A stretch of 64,000 nt of DNA from Melioribacteraceae bacterium (lineage in GTDB: Bacteria > Bacteroidota > Ignavibacteria > Ignavibacteriales > Melioribacteraceae): NCBI GenBank assembly GCA_016342755.1, contig JAEINS010000002.1, positions 1 through 64,000 on the forward strand, in the 5' to 3' direction. A program made the translations under genes and the position numbers. The notes beneath the pieces are model-generated. The model was not told the origin of the DNA and made no database searches. It saw only the letters and a program-made list of their open reading frames with translations. Of the stretch, positions 8,247 to 17,463 are shown piece after piece; within the stretch, counting starts at the first letter, position 1; every line of letters begins with the position of its first letter.

Positions 8247-10652
8247 TTATTCTCCTCTAAGTTCACCGTTTAATTTAGATTTTACAACTTCAATTGCTTT
8301 TCTAAACTCTTTATCAACTTCTTCCTCAGTTAATGTCCGTTTAGAATCATAAAATTCTAGTTGATATGCAAGGCTTCTTTTGCCTTCACCTAAATTCTTA
8401 CTTTCAAAGATATCGAATAACTTTATATTTTTCAATAGATTAGATGTTTCATTTGAAATTACTGAAATTACTTTTTCATTTGAAACGGATTTATCTAAAA
8501 TAAACGCAAAGTCTTTAATTACTTTTGGATACTTCAATAACTCCTGGAATTTCTTTTTACCAACCGTTAATTCCTTTAATGCCGTAATATTGAAGCTAAA
8601 AATAAAGACGTCCTGTTCTATATCAAATCTGCTTAATAATTTACTATTTACTTTACCGCCTTTCCCAACAATATTTTTTTTGAATGATTTGGTAAAGCTA
8701 TATTCAAAAATTTCATCTGATTCTGTTATATAATTATCTTTTAATGAAACAGCCAATCCAAGTTTAGCTTCAAACTCATTTACAAAACCTTTAAGATCAA
8801 AAAAATCAAAATTTCTTTCAGATGCAAACCATTCTGTATTAGCAGCTTTTCCACAGATAGCAATTTGAATATTTTCTATCTCCGTGAAATCCTCAAAATC
8901 TTTTATTTCTTTCTTTTCTAATTGATTAAAGGTATGCCCGACTTCAAAAAACTTTAAACTGTTTTCTTTTACTTTTAAGTTTTTAGAAATAGTTTGTAGA
9001 GATCCGGGAATTAAACTCGGTCTTAAATGGGTCATCCCTTGGTTTTGCGGATTAAGAACACTTATAGGATTACCAAAAACACTAGCAATATCTTCATTTA
9101 ATAATGAGTTTGTAACAATTTCATTAAATCCCAAGCCAATAACAGTTTCTCTAGCCTTATTTACAAACATGGCTTCATCAACTTTAGCATCAAGAGTAAC
9201 AAAAATTTTTTCAACTGCCGGAATGTCATCATAACCATGAATTCTGGCTACTTCCTCTATAAGATCAATTTCCCGTTCTATATCATGTCTAAATGTAGGT
9301 ACAGAAACTTTTAATTTTTCTTCTGTTTCTTCTAGAATTTCGAACCCAAGTTTGCCAAAACAATCTTTTACTTCTTCAACCGGAATTTCGAAACCTAATA
9401 TTTTTGTTATTCGCGCATAACGTACTTCACAAATTTTTGGTTCAACAACGTATGGATAAACATCTATTTCACCTTTACAAACTTTACCACCGGAAACTTC
9501 GGCAAGTAACTGCGCAGCTCTTTTTGCCGCCCATAAAGAAATATTAGGGTCGCAGCCTCTTTCAAATCTGTAAGACGCATCTGTAGAGAGACCTAAAAGT
9601 TTAGAAGTTTTTCTAATAGAAGAAGGATCAAAATATGCGCTTTCTATTAAAATATTTTTTGTTGTTTCTGTAACTTCAGAATTTTCACCACCCATAACGC
9701 CGGCTATAGCTACGTTTTTTTCAGCATCACAGATCATTAAATCTGTATCTTTTAATTCTCTTTCTTTTGAATCGAGAGTTACAAATTTTTCACCGGCTTT
9801 TGCATTCTTAACAATAATTTTTTTACCGGCTAACTGATCAAGATCAAAACCGTGCAGAGGCTGTCCTATTTCATGTAAAACAAAGTTGGTAACATCAACT
9901 ACATTGTTTATCGGACGAAGACCTATTGCGGTTAAACATTTTTTCATCCAATCGGGTGAGTCTTTAATCTCAACATCAGTAACAACTTTACCAACATATC
10001 TTTTGCAGGAATCTGTATTTTCTATTTCAATTGAAGCAAGTTCCGCTGATTCAGTTCCAACTTCTTCTATTTCTATTTCAGGCAGTCTTAAAGGCTGCTT
10101 TAATAAAGCCGCTAAATCTCTGGCAACACCAATATGGCTAAGCGCATCCGCTCTGTTTGGAGTAATAGAAATTTCTATAATTACATCATTCATTCCCAAT
10201 GCATCAGCAAGCGGAGTTCCAACTTCTAATGTATCATCAAGAACAATAATACCGGAATGATCATCACCTAGACCAAGCTCATCTTCAGCACAGATCATAC
10301 CTAAAGAAACTTCACCGCGTATTTTTGCTTTCTTTATTTCAAATCCGCCATTAGGAACAACTGCACCAACTTTAGCAAACGCGATTTTTTGTCCGGCATC
10401 AACATTTGGAGCGCCGCAAACAACGTTATAATCTACTGTTCCGTCAGTTACAATACAAACGGATAATTTATCTGCATTAGAATGCTGTTTTTTTTCTTTA
10501 ACATACCCAACAACAAAGTTTTCAAAATTTTTATTCTGATCTATAATCTCTTCAACTTCGAGTCCCGAAGTAGTTAATTTTTCTTCAATCGTATCAACTG
10601 ATACGCCTTCTAAATCAATATATTTTTTTAACCAGTTTAACGAGATATTCAA
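8247..10652 (-). CDS. pheT: Phenylalanine--tRNA ligase beta subunit
   Basis: Large subunit of the heterotetrameric phenylalanyl-tRNA synthetase, 801 residues, normal length. Order of domains: EMAP-type tRNA-binding domain (about 40-150), B3/B4 editing domain, B5 domain, catalytic-like core (IDLIEEVARIHGYDDIP), and a C-terminal ferredoxin-fold anticodon-binding domain (about 705-800, YPKVIKDFAFILD). It lies 15 bp after pheS in the same operon and is coupled to the coiled-coil gene downstream. Confidence 0.97.
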   Translation of the reverse strand: MNISLNWLKKYIDLEGVSVDTIEEKLTTSGLEVEEIIDQNKNFENFVVGYVKEKKQHSNADKLSVCIVTDGTVDYNVVCGAPNVDAGQKIAFAKVGAVVPNGGFEIKKAKIRGEVSLGMICAEDELGLGDDHSGIIVLDDTLEVGTPLADALGMNDVIIEISITPNRADALSHIGVARDLAALLKQPLRLPEIEIEEVGTESAELASIEIENTDSCKRYVGKVVTDVEIKDSPDWMKKCLTAIGLRPINNVVDVTNFVLHEIGQPLHGFDLDQLAGKKIIVKNAKAGEKFVTLDSKERELKDTDLMICDAEKNVAIAGVMGGENSEVTETTKNILIESAYFDPSSIRKTSKLLGLSTDASYRFERGCDPNISLWAAKRAAQLLAEVSGGKVCKGEIDVYPYVVEPKICEVRYARITKILGFEIPVEEVKDCFGKLGFEILEETEEKLKVSVPTFRHDIEREIDLIEEVARIHGYDDIPAVEKIFVTLDAKVDEAMFVNKARETVIGLGFNEIVTNSLLNEDIASVFGNPISVLNPQNQGMTHLRPSLIPGSLQTISKNLKVKENSLKFFEVGHTFNQLEKKEIKDFEDFTEIENIQIAICGKAANTEWFASERNFDFFDLKGFVNEFEAKLGLAVSLKDNYITESDEIFEYSFTKSFKKNIVGKGGKVNSKLLSRFDIEQDVFIFSFNITALKELTVGKKKFQELLKYPKVIKDFAFILDKSVSNEKVISVISNETSNLLKNIKLFDIFESKNLGEGKRSLAYQLEFYDSKRTLTEEEVDKEFRKAIEVVKSKLNGELRGE

Positions 10653-10667
10653 AATTTAATCTCCAAA

Positions 10668-11660
10668 TTAAAATTGCTTTAAGAAACGTTTATCATTATC
10701 AAAAAATGTACGAATGTCACTAACACCATATTTCAACATGGCAATTCTTTCTACACCCATTCCAAAAGCGTATCCAACATACTTTTCAGAATCAATGCCG
10801 CAGTTTTCAAGAACATTCGGATCTACCATGCCGCATCCTAAGATTTCAAGCCATCTTCCTTCTTTGCCATTAGCAGGCTCCCACCAAATGTCAACTTCAG
10901 CACTCGGCTCTGTAAACGGAAAGAAACTAGGACGAAATCTGTACTTAACATCCTTTCCGTAGAACTGCTGGGCAAAAGAAACTATTGTGCCTTTTAATTC
11001 AGCAAAAGTTACATCAGTATCAATGTATAAACCTTCAACCTGATGAAAAAGACAATAACTCTTAGCACTTATTGCTTCGTTTCTATAAACCTTTCCAGGC
11101 ATAATAGCCCTGAGAGGCGGTTTCTGATTACTCATTAATCTAATCTGAACCGGAGATGTATGAGTTCTTAATAAAAAATCCTTATTAACAAAAAATGTAT
11201 CCTGCATATCGCGTGCTGGATGATCCGCTGGAAAATTTAACATTTCAAAATTTAAATGATCAGATTCCAATTCAGGCCCCTCATGTACAGAAAATCCGAG
11301 ACCTCTAAAGATGTCTCTCATTTCTTCAAGTGTCTGAGTAAGAATGTGTTTGGTTCCAACTTCAACTTTTCTACCGGGTAATGTTAAGTCAATATCAGCA
11401 TTTCCATTTGAAGAACCTTCTGAAAGTTTTTCTTTCATTTCATCAAATTTATTCTGACTAGTAGTTTTTAGGATATTTAACTCTTTACCGACAGTACGTT
11501 TTTCTTCATTAGGTAAATTTTTAAAGTCTTCAAAGAGCTGGGATATTTTTCCCTTTCTTCCAAGGTAGGCAATTCTTAGGTTTTCTAGCTGCTCTGCAGA
11601 TGTAACAATTTTCAGATCGTTATCAAAACTTTCTCTAATTTCATTAATAATTTGATGCAT
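10668..11660 (-). CDS. pheS: Phenylalanine--tRNA ligase alpha subunit
   Basis: Catalytic subunit of phenylalanyl-tRNA synthetase (330 residues). An N-terminal coiled-coil arm (about 1-90, IAYLGRKGKIS) precedes the class II catalytic core: HPARDMQDTFF, LLRTHTSPVQIR (motif 2 neighbourhood), FHQVEGLYID, FRPSFFPFTEPSAEVD, and motif 3 GMGVERIAMLKYG. It is separated from the upstream rplT by a terminator-like hairpin, so pheST may have partly independent expression. Confidence 0.97.
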   Translation of the reverse strand: MHQIINEIRESFDNDLKIVTSAEQLENLRIAYLGRKGKISQLFEDFKNLPNEEKRTVGKELNILKTTSQNKFDEMKEKLSEGSSNGNADIDLTLPGRKVEVGTKHILTQTLEEMRDIFRGLGFSVHEGPELESDHLNFEMLNFPADHPARDMQDTFFVNKDFLLRTHTSPVQIRLMSNQKPPLRAIMPGKVYRNEAISAKSYCLFHQVEGLYIDTDVTFAELKGTIVSFAQQFYGKDVKYRFRPSFFPFTEPSAEVDIWWEPANGKEGRWLEILGCGMVDPNVLENCGIDSEKYVGYAFGMGVERIAMLKYGVSDIRTFFDNDKRFLKQF

Positions 11661-11682
11661 GACAACACTATTTTTAAAATTT

Positions 11683-11733
11683 AAAAAAATACCCTCGCTT
11701 TAAGTAATAACTTACCTAAATTTAACGAGGGTA
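11683..11733 (-). terminator. Terminator or attenuator hairpin between rplT and pheS
   Basis: TACCCTCG (11690-11697) pairs with CGAGGGTA (11726-11733), with AAGTAATAACTT able to form an inner stem, and seven T follow on the minus strand. The layout is that of an intrinsic terminator closing the thrS-infC-rpmI-rplT transcript. Because pheS starts only about 23 bases after the T-run, it could also attenuate read-through into pheST. Confidence 0.85.
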
Positions 11734-11742
11734 ATATAATTT

Positions 11743-12090
11743 TTAGTTCATTACGAAGTTGCAAATATCAGAAAACGCTTTTGGGTTTTCTGTCGCTAAA
11801 CTTGCAAGTACTTTTCTATTAATTTCTACACCTTTAATATCCAGGGCATGAATTAATTTTGAATAAGTAGTCCCGTTTATTCTGGCAGCAGCATTAATTC
11901 TAACAATCCATAATTGTCTAAACGTTCTCTTCTTAGTCTTGCGATCTCTGTATGCATGCAAAAGACCTTTTTCTATGTGATGCTTAGCAACAGTATAAAC
12001 TTTGCTTCGTGCACCCCAATAGCCTTTCGCCATACCCATAATCTTCTTTCGTCTTCTATGCGAAGCTACCTTATTCTTTGAGCGTGGCAT
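11743..12090 (-). CDS. rplT: 50S ribosomal protein L20
   Basis: Ribosomal protein bL20, 115 residues, needed early in 50S assembly. The highly basic N-terminus ([16 protein letters not shown]), the [15 protein letters not shown] segment and the [21 protein letters not shown] core are the family hallmarks. It is third in the infC-rpmI-rplT operon, 17 bases after rpmI, and a strong hairpin follows the stop codon. Confidence 0.98.
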   Translation of the reverse strand: MPRSKNKVASHRRRKKIMGMAKGYWGARSKVYTVAKHHIEKGLLHAYRDRKTKKRTFRQLWIVRINAAARINGTTYSKLIHALDIKGVEINRKVLASLATENPKAFSDICNFVMN

Positions 12091-12107
12091 TACTTAATCC
12101 TCTTTTC

Positions 12108-12299
12108 TTATTGAATCATTGTTTTAACTTTTCTAGAATCTGCAGCCGATACAAGAGTAGCTGTTCTCAGATTTCTTTTAGTCTTGCGGGACTTTTTAGT
12201 TAAAATATGTGCTTTAAAAGCTTTATGTCTTTTAATTTTTCCACTTCCTGTTACTTTAAATGTCTTAGCCGCACCGCGGTTACTTTTCATCTTTGGCAT
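12108..12299 (-). CDS. rpmI: 50S ribosomal protein L35
   Basis: Ribosomal protein bL35, 63 residues. The sequence begins [20 protein letters not shown] and continues with [15 protein letters not shown], a textbook L35 pattern. It lies between infC and rplT, the universal bacterial order. Confidence 0.97.
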   Translation of the reverse strand: MPKMKSNRGAAKTFKVTGSGKIKRHKAFKAHILTKKSRKTKRNLRTATLVSAADSRKVKTMIQ

Positions 12300-12324
12300 A
12301 TTGTCCTACCTTATAACTTAATTT

Positions 12325-12852
12325 CTACTTTTTCTTTTTCGATTTAGTTGGCGCTAAAATAGTTAACATTGTTCTGCCTTCAAACTTAATTGGCTGTTCA
12401 ACTTTAGCAACTTCTTCTAATTTTTCTATAAATCTTTCAAGCAACTGTCGTCCATGTTCTTTGTAAGCTAATTCTCGACCTTTGAATATAACAGCAACTT
12501 TAACTTTATTTGCGTCATCTATAAAATTTAATGCGTGTTTTACTTTGAAATCAAAATCATGTGTATCTGTATTCGGATGAAGTCTAATCTCTTTTAAAAC
12601 TGTAACCGATTGTTTTTTCTTCTGTAATTTCTCTTTACGTTTCTGTTCATAAATAAATTTACCAAAATCAACAATCTTACATACAGGCGGCTTTGCATTT
12701 GGCGCTATTTCAATTAAATCCAGCTCAGCCTCTCCAGCTTTTTTAAGAGCGGTTTTAATATCTAAAACACCTAATTGATCACCATCATCAGTAATTACTC
12801 TTACTTCAGAAGCTGTTATTTCTTCATTCACGCGAATTCTTTGCTTTGCGAT
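12325..12852 (-). CDS. infC: Translation initiation factor IF-3, with ATC start codon
   Basis: IF-3 keeps 30S subunits free and rejects poor start codons. Both domains are present: N-terminal (RVITDDGDQLGVLDIKTAL) and C-terminal (KEIRLHPNTDTHDFDFKVKHA), with the linker between. The first standard start is a GTG at 12831 (168 residues), but it has no Shine-Dalgarno site. Seven codons upstream an in-frame ATC at 12850-12852 has AGAGG six bases before it, and starting there restores the usual IF-3 N-terminus (AKQRIRVNEEI). I therefore choose ATC (175 residues). E. coli infC likewise starts at a rare AUU that allows autoregulation. Confidence 0.9.
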   Translation of the reverse strand: MAKQRIRVNEEITASEVRVITDDGDQLGVLDIKTALKKAGEAELDLIEIAPNAKPPVCKIVDFGKFIYEQKRKEKLQKKKQSVTVLKEIRLHPNTDTHDFDFKVKHALNFIDDANKVKVAVIFKGRELAYKEHGRQLLERFIEKLEEVAKVEQPIKFEGRTMLTILAPTKSKKKK

Positions 12853-12858
12853 GAAAAA

Positions 12859-12863
12859 CCTCT
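12859..12863 (-). promoter_or_regulatory. Shine-Dalgarno site that decides the infC start
   Basis: AGAGG on the minus strand begins immediately after the thrS stop codon TAA and lies six bases before the ATC proposed as the infC start. It is 28 bases from the GTG at 12831, too far to serve that codon. Confidence 0.75.
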
Positions 12864-14795
12864 TTATATGTTATTAATTCTGTTTTTTACTTCATCTAAA
12901 ATCTGAGTTTTAAACTCAGCAACAGATTTAGTTCCCTGGTCACCTTTTTTATGCTGACGAACAGAAACAGCTTCCGCTTCAATTTCTTTATCACCAACTA
13001 TCAACATATAAGGAACTTTCTGAGTTTCCCAATCCCTTATCTTGTAACCAATTTTTTCATTACGTTTATCAAGAACAATTCTAATATCAGATTCTTTAAG
13101 TTCTTTTTCAACTTTCTCAGCATACTCAATATGATTTTGAGAAACCGGAACAACAGCAACTTGCAGAGGAGCTAACCAGCTTGGGAACGAACCGCCGTAA
13201 TGCTCAATTATAACTCCCATAAAACGCTCAATAGAACCAAGCAACGCTCTATGAACCATAAAAGGCCTATGAGTTTTACCATCTTCTCCAACATATTCCA
13301 TATCAAATCTTTCCGGAAGGTTGAAATCAAATTGGATAGTACTCATCTGCCATTCGCGATGCAAAGCATCTTTAATCTTAATATCTATTTTAGGTCCGTA
13401 AAAAGCACCGCCACCTTCATCAACTTCATAATTTAGACCTTCTTTTTCTAAAGCGTTTTCTAACGATTTTGTGGCTTTATCCCACAATTCATTTTCACCA
13501 ACAGCTTTTTCAGGACGAGTAGAAACATAATATTTTAAGTCTTCAAAACCAAACGTTTTCCATATAGAATTTGAAAAACGAATTACTTCAATAATTTCAT
13601 CTTCAATCTGTTCATGAGTACAGAAAATATGAGCATCGTCTTGTGTAAATCCGCGCACTCTTAATAACCCGTGAAGTACACCGCTCTTTTCATATCTATA
13701 AACAGTTCCTAACTCAGCCCATCTTAATGGAAGATCTCTGTAAGATCTTAGCTGAGTCTGGTATATTTTTATATGAAATGGACAATTCATTGGTTTTGCA
13801 TAATAGTCCATATCATCAATTGACATTGCAGCAAACATACTTTCTTTATAAAAGCCTAAGTGACCGCTAGTTTCCCATAAAGCTTTTTTCCCAATATGGG
13901 GAGTGTAAAGCATATCGTAGCCGCCATCGAAGTGAGCCTTTTTCCAAAAATCTTCGATTATGTGCCTGATACGCGCGCCTTTAGGATGCCAGTAAATTAA
14001 TCCAGGACCTGCATCTTCATGAATACTAAAAAGGTCTAATGCTTTACCAAGTTTACGATGATCACGTTTTTTTGCTTCTTCTAATAATCTTAAATGTTCA
14101 TCCAACTGCTTCTTCTTTGGAAACGAAATGCCATAAATTCTTTGAAGCTGTTTGTTTTTTTCGTCACCTCTCCAGTAAGAACCAGAAACATTTAATAACT
14201 TAACAAACTTAATTTTACCAACAGACGGGATATGCGGTCCAGAACACAGATCTGTGAAAGCACCTTCTTCATAAATGCTTATAACAGCATCTTCAGTAAT
14301 AATATCTTCAAGTATTTCTAATTTATACTGATCACCTTTAGCTTTAAAAAACTCAACAGCTTCGTTTCTGCTTACTTCTTTTCTTACAAATAATTTATCT
14401 TCATTTGCAAGTTCAAGCATTTTCTTTTCAAGTTTTTCTAAGTGTTCATCTGTTAATTGAGAATTTATATCTATATCGTAGTAGAATCCGGTTTCTATTG
14501 CAGGTCCTACGCCAAATTTTGCTTCCGGGAAAACAGTCTGAATTGCATGCGCCATTAAGTGGGCAGTAGAATGCCAATAGGCTTCTCTGCCTTCGTTATC
14601 TTCAAACTTAAATAATTGAATTGCGGCATCCTCATTAATAGGTGCGTTTAGATCAACAGTTTTGCCATTAACCTTTGCAACTAAAACAAATTCAGCTAAT
14701 TTTTTTGAGATTGATTCCGCAACTTCGAAAGCAGTAATACCTTTTGAAAACTCTTTAACGGAACTATCGGGGAATGTTATCTTTATATTTTCCAT
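12864..14795 (-). CDS. thrS: Threonine--tRNA ligase
   Basis: Class II synthetase of 643 residues. Order of domains: N-terminal TGS domain (about 1-62), the N2 editing domain with the HSTAHLMAHAIQ zinc-type motif, the catalytic core (MNCPFHIKIY with the zinc-binding cysteine, RWAELGTVYRYEKSGVLHGLLRVR cut here as motif 2, HRALLGSIERFMG as motif 3), and the anticodon-binding domain (LAPLQVAVVPVS). It lies directly upstream of infC, as in E. coli, and downstream of a tRNA cluster that has its own terminator. Confidence 0.97.
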   Translation of the reverse strand: MENIKITFPDSSVKEFSKGITAFEVAESISKKLAEFVLVAKVNGKTVDLNAPINEDAAIQLFKFEDNEGREAYWHSTAHLMAHAIQTVFPEAKFGVGPAIETGFYYDIDINSQLTDEHLEKLEKKMLELANEDKLFVRKEVSRNEAVEFFKAKGDQYKLEILEDIITEDAVISIYEEGAFTDLCSGPHIPSVGKIKFVKLLNVSGSYWRGDEKNKQLQRIYGISFPKKKQLDEHLRLLEEAKKRDHRKLGKALDLFSIHEDAGPGLIYWHPKGARIRHIIEDFWKKAHFDGGYDMLYTPHIGKKALWETSGHLGFYKESMFAAMSIDDMDYYAKPMNCPFHIKIYQTQLRSYRDLPLRWAELGTVYRYEKSGVLHGLLRVRGFTQDDAHIFCTHEQIEDEIIEVIRFSNSIWKTFGFEDLKYYVSTRPEKAVGENELWDKATKSLENALEKEGLNYEVDEGGGAFYGPKIDIKIKDALHREWQMSTIQFDFNLPERFDMEYVGEDGKTHRPFMVHRALLGSIERFMGVIIEHYGGSFPSWLAPLQVAVVPVSQNHIEYAEKVEKELKESDIRIVLDKRNEKIGYKIRDWETQKVPYMLIVGDKEIEAEAVSVRQHKKGDQGTKSVAEFKTQILDEVKNRINNI

Positions 14796-14813
14796 CTACC
14801 TTAACTTATACTT

Positions 14814-14837
14814 TAAAAAAAAACGGAGCAAACTCCG
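14814..14837 (-). terminator. Terminator of the tRNA-Leu/tRNA-Val transcript
   Basis: CGGAG/CTCCG (14824-14828 and 14833-14837) with a four-base loop, followed on the minus strand by about ten T, sits between tRNA-Val and thrS. Confidence 0.85.
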
Positions 14838-14847
14838 ATTTTAATTG

Positions 14848-14921
14848 TGGGTTCTAGGGGATTCGAACCTCTGACCTTCTGCACGTCAAGCAGACGCTCT
14901 AACCAACTGAGCTAAGAACCC
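14848..14921 (-). tRNA. tRNA-Val (GAC)
   Basis: A 74-nt cloverleaf on the minus strand: acceptor arm GGGTTCT with AGAACCC, D-arm AGCTCAGTTGGTTAGAGC, anticodon stem TCTGC/GCAGA around loop TTGACGT (anticodon GAC), and T-arm GGTTCGAATCC. Discriminator A; no CCA is encoded. Confidence 0.93.
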
Positions 14922-14951
14922 TAGAAAACTTAATTATTAAAATAAACGTTG

Positions 14952-15037
14952 TACCGAGGGCCGGACTCGAACCGGCACGGGAATAAATTCCCACTGGATT
15001 TTAAGTCCAGTGCGTCTACCAATTCCGCCACCCCGGC
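14952..15037 (-). tRNA. tRNA-Leu (UAA)
   Basis: An 86-nt class II tRNA on the minus strand with a long variable arm (GGGAATTTATTCCC). Acceptor GCCGGGG, anticodon stem CTGGA/TCCAG around CTTAAAA (anticodon TAA), T-arm GGTTCGAGTCC, discriminator A. CCA is not encoded. Confidence 0.95.
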
Positions 15038-15162
15038 AACAAACGAGAATTTAAAATTACAATTTTTATATTTAAGACGCAAGACCATAAATTAAACTCG
15101 GTTAATTTTTTTGGAATTGCACTAAAGTCTCATGCGTGCACAAATTCAATAAGTTAAGAACA

Positions 15163-15197
15163 AAAAACTTTAAGCCTCAAAGTTGCCTCTGAGGCTT
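15163..15197 (-). terminator. Terminator after the CAU tRNA gene
   Basis: AAGCCTCA (15172-15179) pairs with TGAGGCTT (15190-15197); a T-rich tract follows on the minus strand. It lies eight bases past the 3' end of the CAU tRNA, so that tRNA appears to be its own transcription unit. Confidence 0.8.
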
Positions 15198-15204
15198 TGC
15201 TCTG

Positions 15205-15278
15205 TGGGCCCAGATGGACTCGAACCACCGACCCTCTGATTATGAGTCAGATGCTCTAACCAACTGAGCTATAGGCCC
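15205..15278 (-). tRNA. tRNA with CAU anticodon (tRNA-Ile2 or elongator tRNA-Met)
   Basis: A 74-nt minus-strand cloverleaf: acceptor GGGCCTA/TGGGCCC (one G-U pair), D-arm AGCTCAGTTGGTTAGAGC, anticodon stem TCTGA/TCAGA around CTCATAA (anticodon CAT), T-arm GGTTCGAGTCC. It lacks initiator features. The loop fits either lysidine-modified tRNA-Ile2 or elongator tRNA-Met; the acceptor stem mildly favours Ile2, but the sequence alone does not settle it. Confidence 0.9.
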
Positions 15279-15551
15279 AAAAAGAACGAATAGAAAATTA
15301 GTATTTTTGCAATTAATATGCAAATAGTTTTACTGAAAATTTTTACTTTATTTTGAAATATTATCACCACTCTCTTCTGAATCTCTAATTTATTATTTAA
15401 ATCAAAAAATCTAAACTTTGAGATCTAGTCAATTAAAAGTCACTTCTGCTGAGGGATTTTATTTCTTAAGTGTTACAGGAAATTTCATTATTGTTGGTAA
15501 TATTTGGATGTAGTCTAACGTGTTTTATAAGGGATCTTTGCAACTCTAAGT
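15279..15551. other. AT-rich intergenic stretch without a recognisable gene
   Basis: About 270 bases between the CAU tRNA and the 3' end of the beta-helix gene. The minus-strand tRNA promoter should lie at its left edge, but I cannot pick out convincing -35/-10 boxes. No good hairpin, open frame or repeat is seen. Confidence 0.5.
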
Positions 15552-17420
15552 TCAACGCAAGAAAATCATTTTCTTTGTTGTTAAACCTTTATCAAATTTT
15601 AAGCGATAATAATATACTCCCGATGAAATGTTTTTAGGAGTCCAATTATATGTATGATGCCCTCTTGGTAACATACCAGCAAATAATACTTCCAATTCTT
15701 GACCTTGAATATCAAATACTACTAGTTCCACATAAGATAATTTCAACAACTCAAAATGAATATTTGTGCTTGGATTAAATGGATTAGGATAATTCTGGAA
15801 AAGTAATATTTCCTTCGGTATTAATTTATCTATTGAACCTGACTGATTTGTTGAAGTTTGTACTTCTTGGGGACGCAATGTCACTTTAGTAGAATTTTTT
15901 ACATATAAATTATAATTTATTCCCTCAAGTAATCTATACTCGAAAATACTACCAGCAATTAAAAAATTATTATCAGAGGTATACAATTCCATAATTATAT
16001 TATTAGAATTAGAAAAATTTATTGTTTGGTCTGAGCCTTGAATATCTGTTACCCAACCACTACTATCTATTCTCTCAATTATCCATTTTTCTAATTCAAT
16101 AACTCCATCTCTATATTCTAAATCACCTTTATTAATTATTTCACCCTCACAAGTACGTAATTTAAATTTCACATGAAATGACCTTGGCTTTCTTGACAAA
16201 TCATTTATTCGAAAATAATTTAAATATCGATTGTTGCTGTTCCTTACAGTGTAGTAATAAGGAAAAACAATTAGATCAGCTCCTCCCGGATCAAATTCAT
16301 ACTTTGCCCGATGAAGAGGATTATTTGCATTGCCTATGGGATTTGAACTTAAATAAATATAGGCAGGATCTTCATCAATAATGTCATCAATATTAACATC
16401 AAAAGCAGATCGGATTTGATTAAAATTATTGCCTTTATGTCCCTTGGGAATGTAGAAGGGTTGTGAACTATCATGTTGATCATCATAATTATCCGGCCAT
16501 TCATATTCTTCGAACGGCCAACCAGCTTTATTGTAAACAAACATTCGTACATATTTATATGCGGAATTATCATACACATTGGACTCTTTATATCCCTCTG
16601 ATAATAAACAATTGGTGTTGGTGACAACATTACCAGTAGAAAGTTTCGTCTGCCCGCTTCCATTTCTTGCAATAAAGTAGGCATGATCACCACATCCATC
16701 GTAAATAGTATTTCCATCAAACTTGTTATTATCACTTCCATCTACACACTTAAAAACACCACCACTACAATAAAAGACTGTATTATTTCTTATTTGAGTA
16801 TCATCAGACCTGGTTAAATAAACGGTATGTAAACCAATTCCCGGTGAGCTCAGATTACGAAAAGTATTATTTTCAATAGTATTGTTGTTGTAATTCCCTT
16901 CACAATCTTGAACGCTTATTGCTGCCCAGGCTCCTTCACGATTCATATTTTGGAAAATACAGTTTTTAATGGTACAGTTACTACTTTTGTACATTAAAAC
17001 TTGCAATCTATAAAAACCATCAAAAGTAATGTTTTCAATAATCAGCCCTGATGTTTCACTGCCAATTTTAAATGCACGCTCTACATCATTTCCCCCTTTA
17101 ATCGTTACAGATGCATTTAACTCCGGTTTTATTGTTAAAGTGTAACCTTCATTGGGATTTGATATTCTATCACCCCAGATTATATTATGCCAATCGGAGT
17201 TACTGTAAAGACCTTCTTTTATCTCTATTATCCAATTCTTGTTTCTATCTTCCTTGCTGATATTACCACTTTCACGTAGCCAATTATTCATTTCCTTTAA
17301 GTTCGCTTTATGGGTTTTAATTGAATTGTCAATTATTAAGGTTACTTCATCTTGACCATAAATTACGATTTGCATCAATATTAGAATGTAAAACTGACAC
17401 AAGAAAATTTTGAATGTCAT
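15552..17420 (-). CDS. Secreted right-handed beta-helix protein with T9SS sorting domain
   Basis: Predicted extracellular protein of 622 residues. It has a signal peptide ending near IVIYGQ, then an N-terminal region followed by beta-helix coils (repeating N/I/F patterns such as GLIIENITFDGFY, CTIKNCIFQNMN, NNTIENNTFRNLS, TQIRNNTVFYCSGG), the fold of pectate-lyase-like and polysaccharide-binding proteins. The last 82 residues form a type IX secretion sorting domain (YPNPFNPS near residue 545, then a beta sandwich ending KKMIFLR). I take the ATG at 17420, because the upstream in-frame start is a TTG. The substrate is unknown; the chondroitinase B or alginate lyase type is possible. Confidence 0.82.
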   Translation of the reverse strand: MTFKIFLCQFYILILMQIVIYGQDEVTLIIDNSIKTHKANLKEMNNWLRESGNISKEDRNKNWIIEIKEGLYSNSDWHNIIWGDRISNPNEGYTLTIKPELNASVTIKGGNDVERAFKIGSETSGLIIENITFDGFYRLQVLMYKSSNCTIKNCIFQNMNREGAWAAISVQDCEGNYNNNTIENNTFRNLSSPGIGLHTVYLTRSDDTQIRNNTVFYCSGGVFKCVDGSDNNKFDGNTIYDGCGDHAYFIARNGSGQTKLSTGNVVTNTNCLLSEGYKESNVYDNSAYKYVRMFVYNKAGWPFEEYEWPDNYDDQHDSSQPFYIPKGHKGNNFNQIRSAFDVNIDDIIDEDPAYIYLSSNPIGNANNPLHRAKYEFDPGGADLIVFPYYYTVRNSNNRYLNYFRINDLSRKPRSFHVKFKLRTCEGEIINKGDLEYRDGVIELEKWIIERIDSSGWVTDIQGSDQTINFSNSNNIIMELYTSDNNFLIAGSIFEYRLLEGINYNLYVKNSTKVTLRPQEVQTSTNQSGSIDKLIPKEILLFQNYPNPFNPSTNIHFELLKLSYVELVVFDIQGQELEVLFAGMLPRGHHTYNWTPKNISSGVYYYRLKFDKGLTTKKMIFLR

Positions 17421-17463
17421 TTTATTTCTCAAGCACTACCATATTTTATATTTTAAAACACTT

